A DNA stretch of 12,371 bases from Bacteroidales bacterium UBA3724 (GTDB taxonomy: Bacteria; Bacteroidota; Bacteroidia; Bacteroidales; P3). The notes below the pieces were generated by a model, which had not been told where the DNA came from, searched no databases, and saw only the letters and a list, made by a program, of their open reading frames with translations. Position numbers and translations under genes: made by a program. Location: NCBI GenBank assembly GCA_002371315.1, contig DFHL01000024.1, positions 1-12,371 of the forward strand. The letters run 5' to 3'. How positions within the stretch are numbered: the stretch's first letter is position 1; every line of letters begins with the position of its first letter. Of this stretch, positions 7,215-12,371 are shown piece by piece.

Positions 7215-7638
7215 GCAGAACAAAAGAAGCGACACCAGCAAAAAAGGCAAATATATATTCCTCTAAAAACAAACACCTTAGCCCTTTTGTCGAAAAAAAA
7301 GTTTTCAACAATGTCACAAAACGGCAAAAAATATACATTGTATAGGTAGAGGGGTATACTATTTCCAGCCCTACCACTTGAGTATTTGCTCCGTGGCGCC
7401 TCTATGCTTGACAAAATTGACATACAGACAAGAGAAAAGCTAACCCGCATCGAAGACCTCGCCATCAAACACCGCAAGGCCTTGCATAGACCCTGCGCCC
7501 GAAACCGCCAGAAAATGTCCGCAGGCGAACAAAGCCTAATCCTTGAAACACTGCGTTTTAAACACAAGCATCAAAAAAAAAATTTTCATCAGAGTGTTAC
7601 TTTTTTCCTTTTTTTGCATCTAATATATATAGGAAAAA
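7215..7638. other. 424-nt intergenic region between uvrB and the sigma-factor gene
   Basis: AT-rich with no clear gene. A bulged inverted repeat, GGTAGAGGG (7345-7353) with CCCTACC (7369-7375), is the only notable fold. A frame from ATG 7404 reads as plausible protein for about 55 codons, then runs through an A/T homopolymer region into the sigma gene in the wrong frame; it may be a remnant. Near the 3' end, poly-A (7573-7582) and poly-T (7601-7615) runs flank TTTTTTTG (7609-7616), a one-mismatch -7-like box. This box could drive the sigma gene with a very short leader. Composition shifts here from GC-rich (left) to lower GC (right). Confidence 0.5.
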
Positions 7639-8151
7639 ATGAAAACGACATCAAACGATACCGGCAGAAAAGACTCTCGAAAAGAGTTTGCACTGATGCT
7701 TCACCGCAACGAAAGCATCATCTATCGTTTGTGTTTCGCCTTGGGAGACCACAGTGTCGAGAACGCCCAAGATCTGTTTCAGGACATCTGTCTGCACCTA
7801 TGGGAAGGATGGGACAAATACAAAGGCCAGTGCAAAGAGTCGACGTGGGTCTACAAAATAGCCACCAACACCCTGAAAATGAGCCATCGGCAGCGACGCA
7901 AGCATATAGAGGTCGTCCCTGTAGACAAATGCCTGTTCGAGCGGATGGCCGACCGCACAAAAGACAGCCGTATCGAAGGCCTGTATGAGATTATCGACGG
8001 CCTCGACCCCGGCGAAAAGCGATTGGTCTATCTGTACCTCGACGGAATCCCGATGAAAGAGATCTCCGTCATAGTCGGGAAAAGCGAAAGCGCCGTAAAA
8101 CAGAAATTACACCGTACAATACATAAAATCAGAGATAGATATGAAAACTAA
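7639..8151 (+). CDS. ECF-type sigma-70 family RNA polymerase sigma factor
   Basis: A 170-residue alternative sigma factor with only the two ECF domains. Sigma region 2 spans about 17-85 and includes DLFQDICLHLW (45-55) and the STWVYKIATNT segment (68-78), which resembles the conserved Trp-x-Tyr-x-Ile-Ala-x-Asn core. Sigma region 4 spans about 112-166, with a helix-turn-helix in LDGIPMKEISVIVGKSESAVKQKL (134-157). It should direct RNA polymerase to a small regulon, commonly including its own operon. The start at 7639 has AGGAAAAA directly upstream (7631-7638). The 3' end overlaps the next gene by 11 nt, implying translational coupling with a membrane protein that may be its anti-sigma factor. 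Bacteroidales ECF genes are often paired with FecR and a TonB receptor; neither is present here. Confidence 0.92.
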   Translation: MKTTSNDTGRKDSRKEFALMLHRNESIIYRLCFALGDHSVENAQDLFQDICLHLWEGWDKYKGQCKESTWVYKIATNTLKMSHRQRRKHIEVVPVDKCLFERMADRTKDSRIEGLYEIIDGLDPGEKRLVYLYLDGIPMKEISVIVGKSESAVKQKLHRTIHKIRDRYEN

Positions 8152-8512
8152 AACCAACAGCAGCAAGAACGGCAAAGCGAAGCAGGGAGCAACAGCGCAT
8201 AACGACAACGAGCTTCTCAATGACCCCACAGTCGCAAGACTGCAGGACATCTGGATCAGTTACAGTCATCGCATCGACGACACATTGTCCGATGCCCGAC
8301 CGGCATACAGCACCCATCAGCTTCCCGTCATCGAACCTTTCTCTTTCCGTCTCCGCCATTTTGCCGCCATCATTGCATTGGTCTTAATGACCATCTACAC
8401 CAGCACATCATACGCTTCACATAGCCGCTACGACAAAATACTGAAAAACAACAGTGTTGATGTCGAAAAAACAGTCAACGACATTCAATGGACAATAGAA
8501 AACATACGATAA
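8141..8512 (+). CDS. Single-pass membrane protein, candidate anti-sigma factor
   Basis: The family is not recognised. The 123-residue product has a Lys/Asn-rich, polar N-terminal part of about 72 residues, one hydrophobic segment (about 73-92, preceded by RLRH, so N-terminus inside by the positive-inside rule), and a tail of about 30 residues outside. Topology and position resemble small anti-sigma factors: a cytoplasmic domain that could hold the sigma factor, and a membrane anchor. No zinc-finger anti-sigma (HxxxCxxC) motif and no FecR domain is visible. The start overlaps the sigma gene by 11 nt and is the only ATG near the 5' end, the next in-frame ATG falling in the membrane segment. Its 3' end overlaps the next gene by 25 nt. 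The anti-sigma role is inference from context. Confidence 0.75.
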   Translation: MKTKTNSSKNGKAKQGATAHNDNELLNDPTVARLQDIWISYSHRIDDTLSDARPAYSTHQLPVIEPFSFRLRHFAAIIALVLMTIYTSTSYASHSRYDKILKNNSVDVEKTVNDIQWTIENIR

Positions 8513-8994
8513 GAAGAGGCGACCGGCGATTTTGGACAATCATCGTTGCCATAACCATTGCTGAACTTGCCGTATTTGTTGCAGTTCAGCAATGGGAATA
8601 TGTCTTTCCGTCAAGTGCAGTCCGGCGACTGTACAACCACTACAGAAATGCCGACGATATTAATGCCATCTATGTCAAAGGATACAAGATCAACGACAGT
8701 GTCAAGACCGATGTGACAATATTGGAGGCCTTGACCGACAGCTCCTGGGCATCCCTGCGCGACGAGCTTTGCATAACTCTTCCGCCACCCGACATTCTCG
8801 AATATTTTCGCGACGACCTGCCAGCCGTAAAATACGCCCCAAAACGGGACTACTGCAAACCTTACGAAAAAGAAAACGACTTGGACAGCAGCGACGTCAT
8901 AGTCACAATCTATAGAGAACGTAAAATAACAGTATTCAACATTGAAAACGAACAAGAGAGAAATATTATTTTCACACACGGTCTTTTTAAATAA
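8488..8994 (+). CDS. Single-pass membrane protein with extracytoplasmic domain, unknown family
   Basis: The 168-residue product has a basic N-terminus (RKHTIRRGDRR), one membrane segment at about 15-34, and an external domain of about 134 residues with no recognised fold. That domain is charged and ends in a short beta-rich stretch (DVIVTIYRERKITVFNI). The gene starts 25 nt inside the preceding one, in another frame, and the initiating ATG is the only Met in the protein, so the overlap is real if the gene is. A signal-sensing or structural partner of the preceding membrane protein is one possibility. Base composition is AT-richer than in the left half of the window. Confidence 0.72.
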   Translation: MDNRKHTIRRGDRRFWTIIVAITIAELAVFVAVQQWEYVFPSSAVRRLYNHYRNADDINAIYVKGYKINDSVKTDVTILEALTDSSWASLRDELCITLPPPDILEYFRDDLPAVKYAPKRDYCKPYEKENDLDSSDVIVTIYRERKITVFNIENEQERNIIFTHGLFK

Positions 8995-9007
8995 CACAAT
9001 CAAGAAA

Positions 9008-9424
9008 ATGAAAAGAAACCACAAAACGCTTGCACTTCTAACATTGTTTGGAGCATTGGCAACAGGATGTCAAAAGGAAGAATTATTTTGTCCCGATAAT
9101 CAGTACGCCATTGCTCAAGTCACCTCCACCGTCACGATGAAGTATTCCCTCGACGGTACGGAATACCTTAGTGTTATCACAACAGAAGAATACTACGATT
9201 TCGTATTTATGATGTTTACTATGGCTGAGCAGGGCCATAGTGTTTCCTTTTGCGAAGTGCGTGAACAGGAGACTGGCAACGCGTCAAAAGAAAATGTAAT
9301 ACACAAAACAAAGGACAGAGAAGATGCTATTAAATGGAGCTCCGAAATGGGAAACGAGGGTTATACTGTAGAAATATCCTATGACGAACAAACCGGAGTC
9401 TACACTTGTATAGCATTCAGATAA
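9008..9424 (+). CDS. Small lipoprotein, probably surface-exposed
   Basis: The 138-residue precursor has a type II signal peptide: KRNHK at the N-terminus, hydrophobic core LALLTLFGALA, and a lipobox ending ATG-Cys21. After the cysteine comes QKEE, which fits the Bacteroidota lipoprotein export signal (Lys followed by two acidic residues) described for surface lipoproteins; surface display is therefore likely but inferred. The mature part has no recognised domain. It ends in a beta-rich stretch with a Gly-Tyr-Thr-Val-Glu-Ile run. The frame is open from 8942, but the start at 9008 is chosen because it places the signal peptide at the N-terminus and leaves a 13-nt gap from the previous gene. It is probably the last gene of the sigma-factor operon. 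Confidence 0.8.
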   Translation: MKRNHKTLALLTLFGALATGCQKEELFCPDNQYAIAQVTSTVTMKYSLDGTEYLSVITTEEYYDFVFMMFTMAEQGHSVSFCEVREQETGNASKENVIHKTKDREDAIKWSSEMGNEGYTVEISYDEQTGVYTCIAFR

Positions 9425-9641
9425 GTCAAAAAAAACGGGTTGTGAATCATAAATTTCAGTTTTCGATCTACGATAACATTTGAACACAAATAACACTAAT
9501 TTCACTAACCGATATGTCGCTATCAAGAATTATGCAAAAAACAAGCGCAATCAGAAAATAGAGGTCTTTAGAAAAAAACATTGTTAATAAAACGGTAAAT
9601 ATATGATAAAAACGGAACGTCTGCATTCCCAAGTGAAAAAC

Positions 9642-9820
9642 GCCGCCAGTTGCAGAACGCTGGCAGCACAAAAAAAGAAAGGAACAATGCCTATGAAAGA
9701 CTATAGTCCCGCCGCATAGCCCGGTGTCGTGTGCGGCAGGGACAGAACACAACAGGAAACGATGCCCGGCTGGGGGGCCACCTTCCGAACACTCCACCAC
9801 GGCTCCCCGCCCAAGGCATC
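9642..9820 (+). ncRNA. Structured RNA element or 5' leader, three hairpins
   Basis: Hairpin A pairs 9642-9649 with 9660-9667 (8 bp, one mismatch). Hairpin B pairs 9706-9716 with 9732-9743: GTCCC-GCCGCA against TGCGGC-A-GGGAC, 11 bp with one bulged A and a 15-nt loop. Hairpin C pairs GATGCC (9761-9766) with GGCATC (9815-9820), then GGGGGGCC (9772-9779) with GGCTCCCC (9801-9808), leaving a 21-nt loop. Three strong stems in 180 nt inside an AT-rich gap are unlikely to be chance. It ends 48 nt before a gene for an exported protein and lies on the same strand, so a cis-regulatory leader is the simplest reading. An independent small RNA or a mobile palindromic element is also possible. It was not matched to any known RNA family. 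Confidence 0.5.
9687..9719 (+). CDS. Possible 10-codon leader peptide
   Basis: ATG 9687 is preceded by AAAGGAAC (9678-9685), a better Shine-Dalgarno-like sequence than most real genes here possess. It encodes MPMKDYSPAA, then TAG at 9717-9719. The last codons form the 5' arm of hairpin B, and the stop codon is the first triplet of its loop, so a ribosome on this frame would prevent the hairpin from forming. That geometry resembles translation-coupled leader control. The peptide has no run of a single regulatory amino acid, and chance is a fair alternative. Confidence 0.3.
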   Translation: MPMKDYSPAA

Positions 9821-9868
9821 TATAGACACCAAAAAAACAATAAAAAATCAACAACAAAAACACACATT

Positions 9869-11296
9869 ATGAAAAAAAAGATATTTTTTTTATGCGGACT
9901 GCTGATGTCGTTTTCGGCATACAGCCAGACAAGCGCAGTCTACAGTGAAGTAAATTCATTTGACATAAATTCAACAATAGTCAAGGAAGTGAATTACCCG
10001 GCGACTATAACCTGTCATAACACGGCCGAGAAGAATGTCCTGTTTGTGTATGTCGACGCCTCGTTGTCGACCAAGGAATTCATTTTGGATTACAACGAAC
10101 TTGTGGTTCACGATATGGAGGTTCTCAGCCAGGACACGGTCGTGTTTTGCGGAGAAGCTATTATCAATGGCCAAAAAAACGCCGTCGTCGGTTTCTTCAA
10201 GATAAGTGATATCTTGACCTCATCAGTAAATGTCAGGATACAGAAGAATTTTGTATCTGGAGAAAATGTGTTGTCCGTTGTGACATTGACGAGGATGGTG
10301 ACATACTTTAGTTCGAATATGGTTCGGCACATTGTATGTATTGGCAGCTGTTTTGATATTGACGAATTCAATAATGTGGTTTTCTATCCCTGCATAGTAG
10401 ATATCAGCGGCTATGACATCGGGACAAGCGGATACATAAGCGGGTGTGTGGAAAACGTGAATGAAACCTTTGAGGATATCGACATAGCAACGGCCGGGGT
10501 TTGGAATACGCCGTACGTCGTTACCGTCGGATTCGATATGTCTTACGGCCGTTATATGGGTTTCAGGATTTACAACCCTGACAATATCTTCAGCTCGCCA
10601 AACAACATCGAGGACACGCTGCGACTGCTCAGGGTGGATCCTTCAGGCACAAGGAAATGGCTTGATGACGGTTTGTCGCTGTCGCGCATATCCAATGGCA
10701 GCGTCGCAACCGTGTCGTACCGCAAAAGCGACAATGGCACAAGCGATCAAAATGCCAATATACATATCGGAAAGTATTCCGTGATGCGAATGTGGAACGG
10801 AGCATTGAACATAATGGAGCAGAGTCAGGAAATTCCTTTTACGCCCACTTCAAACCGACAGATGAGAGACTTGATTTACAGCAGCAAAACCAAAGGTTTG
10901 GTATTCCTTCACACAGCAAAGGATTTGTCAACTCTGGAGTTGAAAACATACTATTGCGAGATACCCGAAAATTATTTGTTGTCACCTTCGCCTCTTAATG
11001 TCTTCTATTATCCAGACTATGAACTGCACCGGTTGTCATTGTACAACAATGCCGCAAATTATCTTTGGTGCGGTGTCAATACCTCATTGCCTTTTGTTTC
11101 GGCAAACGGTATGTTCACCTTCGGCCTCATTAATAGATGTTCGGAAAGAGAAGTCTACAATCCTGTCAAAAAAGATTGTTTGACAATATCAAAAAAGAAA
11201 AGACCGTTCACAGAAATAGGCGGTATGAACTTCCTTTCGGTAGAGGATGGTGAGATTGACGAGAGTGTAATAAATCTGCAATGCGAGGTAAAATAA
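9869..11296 (+). CDS. Exported protein of unknown function (Bacteroidales-type)
   Basis: A 475-residue protein with a clear Sec signal peptide: MKKKIFF, hydrophobic core, and cleavage after SAYS before Gln20. No catalytic domain is recognised. The segment at about 82-115 (HDMEVLSQDTVVFCG, then NAVVGFFKISDI) and later repeats of short beta strands with Gly and aromatic residues suggest a beta-rich, possibly propeller-like extracellular protein. This is inference from pattern. The C-terminus (ESVINLQCEVK) does not look like a classic type IX secretion sorting domain. The frame is open from 9731, but the start at 9869 is chosen because it begins the signal peptide and follows an A-rich leader. 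It is preceded by the structured element 9642-9820 and followed after 25 nt by another exported-protein gene, so the two probably form one transcript. Confidence 0.82.
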   Translation: MKKKIFFLCGLLMSFSAYSQTSAVYSEVNSFDINSTIVKEVNYPATITCHNTAEKNVLFVYVDASLSTKEFILDYNELVVHDMEVLSQDTVVFCGEAIINGQKNAVVGFFKISDILTSSVNVRIQKNFVSGENVLSVVTLTRMVTYFSSNMVRHIVCIGSCFDIDEFNNVVFYPCIVDISGYDIGTSGYISGCVENVNETFEDIDIATAGVWNTPYVVTVGFDMSYGRYMGFRIYNPDNIFSSPNNIEDTLRLLRVDPSGTRKWLDDGLSLSRISNGSVATVSYRKSDNGTSDQNANIHIGKYSVMRMWNGALNIMEQSQEIPFTPTSNRQMRDLIYSSKTKGLVFLHTAKDLSTLELKTYYCEIPENYLLSPSPLNVFYYPDYELHRLSLYNNAANYLWCGVNTSLPFVSANGMFTFGLINRCSEREVYNPVKKDCLTISKKKRPFTEIGGMNFLSVEDGEIDESVINLQCEVK

Positions 11297-11321
11297 TAAC
11301 AACTTTTAAAACTATAATAAA

Positions 11322-12371
11322 ATGAAAAAGATATTTTTATATATCGCCCTATTGGCGACAGCCTGTTGCGCACAGGCACAATTTGACACGTTGAACATAG
11401 GCGACCGCGACCCGACGTTCTACTACTGGGACACAAACTGGTGGGACCACTATTACCTCAACTATCCCGAGGCCCGGGCTGATTCGTGTATGTGGTATGG
11501 ATTTTCAACTGGTGGTGGAGGCCTTCAGCCTGAGGTGGCCAGATACTGCTATACCGACACGTCGCTGCGCATAATAGGCATTGCTGCGGCAGCGAATTTA
11601 AGATCTTCAACATTAGATCTCGACACCGTCCAGGATGTCTTCAAGTATTTGCAGCCGGAATATTACAACTTGTATGAGGTGGATCCCGCCACCAACGACC
11701 TGGTGCTGCTTGCCAGCAAATCGTGGAACAATACAACCCCGCGATACCTTATGGTTTCCAGAGAGGAGAACAACTACGAGATATTGGCGGACACAGTGAT
11801 AAGGATACCGCCGGAATATGTGCCTGTATACGAGGTGTACTTCGATTCGGCAATCACCGTCCACGACTCGTTCTATGTGTCGAAGACTCATAATACCCTA
11901 AATAGTCCAATAGGATTTTCCGTTGTTACTATAGGTGCCCACATTTATAGCAATGACCCCGCGACGTACTCCCGATACGGGACTAATGTCTATTACGAGC
12001 CGAAACTCTCCCCCAAGCCCAACCATTTCAGGCGCAAGCTGCATAAAATGCCAACCTACGAGTGGCAAGACGATCGGTATGGGGCAATGGATACAGCCTG
12101 GCATACCTATGGGAAGACACGATATATAAACCCTAATACAACAGCCTTCATTAAAGAATGGGATTATCCCGGTTTCATTTACATCTTCCCCATCATCGAC
12201 ACCACGGGTCTCTACCTTCGCCAGCCGTGCAACACCACGACGGGCTTCAGGAACGTCAGCATAGACAGCTGCACGGTGGCGATGGAGTGGAACCCCGACG
12301 GGAGCTCGGAACGCTACGAGGTGGCCGTGAGCCGCATAGGGCGCACACCCGAGGAGGGCACCGTCGTGCAA
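11322..12371 (+). CDS. Exported protein with fibronectin-III-like region, truncated by the window end
   Basis: An open frame of 350 codons from ATG 11322 that reaches the window end without a stop. It opens with a Sec signal peptide, MKKIFLYIALLATACCAQA, cleaved before Gln20. The N-terminal part is rich in Tyr, Trp and Asp (YYWDTNWWDHYY at about 34-45; ARYCYTDTSLRIIGIAAAA at about 77-95). No enzyme motif is recognised. From about residue 303 the sequence looks like the beginning of a fibronectin type III domain: a Cys-rich start, then VAMEWNPDGSSERYEVAVS, the usual W-then-YEV pattern. Proteins built this way in Bacteroidales often continue with more FN3 units and a C-terminal secretion signal, which cannot be seen here. 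It lies 25 nt downstream of another exported-protein gene with an A/T-rich gap, which suggests co-transcription. Confidence 0.8.
   Translation, partial: MKKIFLYIALLATACCAQAQFDTLNIGDRDPTFYYWDTNWWDHYYLNYPEARADSCMWYGFSTGGGGLQPEVARYCYTDTSLRIIGIAAAANLRSSTLDLDTVQDVFKYLQPEYYNLYEVDPATNDLVLLASKSWNNTTPRYLMVSREENNYEILADTVIRIPPEYVPVYEVYFDSAITVHDSFYVSKTHNTLNSPIGFSVVTIGAHIYSNDPATYSRYGTNVYYEPKLSPKPNHFRRKLHKMPTYEWQDDRYGAMDTAWHTYGKTRYINPNTTAFIKEWDYPGFIYIFPIIDTTGLYLRQPCNTTTGFRNVSIDSCTVAMEWNPDGSSERYEVAVSRIGRTPEEGTVVQ

Larger units (their letters stand above)
9425..9868. other. 444-nt intergenic region with a structured centre
   Basis: AT-rich flanks enclose a markedly GC-richer core (about 9640-9820) that folds into three consecutive hairpins, annotated separately. 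The left flank has AACATTTG (9475-9482), one mismatch from the Bacteroidota -7 box, without a convincing -33 partner. The right flank (9821-9868) is an A-rich leader typical of Bacteroidota translation starts. No tRNA, rRNA, IS end or attachment site was recognised. Confidence 0.6.

Noticed and set aside
7386..7988. 200-codon + strand frame running into the sigma-factor gene
   Set aside because: It overlaps more than half of a well-supported ECF sigma gene in another frame. Only the first part (7404-7590) could be a remnant, noted as a low-interest finding.
8942..9007. Upstream start for the lipoprotein gene
   Set aside because: It would put 22 charged residues before the signal peptide and overlap the preceding gene by 53 nt; the start at 9008 fits a lipoprotein.
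9468..9863. 131-codon - strand frame across the structured intergenic region
   Set aside because: Its composition is Phe/Cys/Leu-rich as expected from the reverse of A-rich leader DNA; it does not explain the paired stems and has no recognisable domain.
9731..9868. Upstream start for the first exported protein
   Set aside because: It would bury the signal peptide 46 residues inside and require translation through hairpin C; the start at 9869 follows an A-rich leader.

Overview
The window looks like a chromosomal segment of a Bacteroidota bacterium, most likely order Bacteroidales. The pointers are a PorT-type outer-membrane protein of the type IX secretion system, Bacteroidota-style TAnnTTTG promoter boxes with A-rich leaders instead of strong Shine-Dalgarno sites, signal peptides cleaved before Gln, and intergenic heptanucleotide repeat tracts. 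All genes that can be supported are on the + strand.

Left part (1-7214), GC-rich housekeeping genes. A gene-free stretch (1-453) carries small hairpin repeats, some terminator-like, followed by a candidate promoter and a type I L-asparaginase gene (ansA). Next come a heptamer-repeat intergenic tract, a kinase-only heptose-7-phosphate kinase (rfaE1/hldA type), a PorT-like protein, a large FAD-dependent oxidoreductase of the COG2509 type 17 nt behind it, and uvrB. UvrB has an unusually long linker before its C-terminal UVR domain. That linker is built partly from 7-nt repeats with the same period as the tract upstream of the kinase gene.

Right part (7215-12371), lower GC, accessory in character. 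After a 424-nt gap comes an apparent operon with tight overlaps: an ECF sigma factor, two different single-pass membrane proteins of unknown family, and a small lipoprotein with a probable surface-export signal. A 444-nt intergenic region follows, holding three consecutive strong hairpins (9642-9820) and a possible 10-codon leader peptide whose stop codon lies at the start of one hairpin loop. This region precedes two genes for exported proteins of unknown function. The second runs off the window end and begins a fibronectin-III-like domain there.

Reading of the right part: the sigma factor and the first membrane protein are plausibly a sigma/anti-sigma pair controlling cell-surface or secreted proteins, and the structured leader may regulate the two exported proteins. 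This is inference. No FecR-type anti-sigma, TonB receptor, transposase, CRISPR, tRNA or rRNA was seen.
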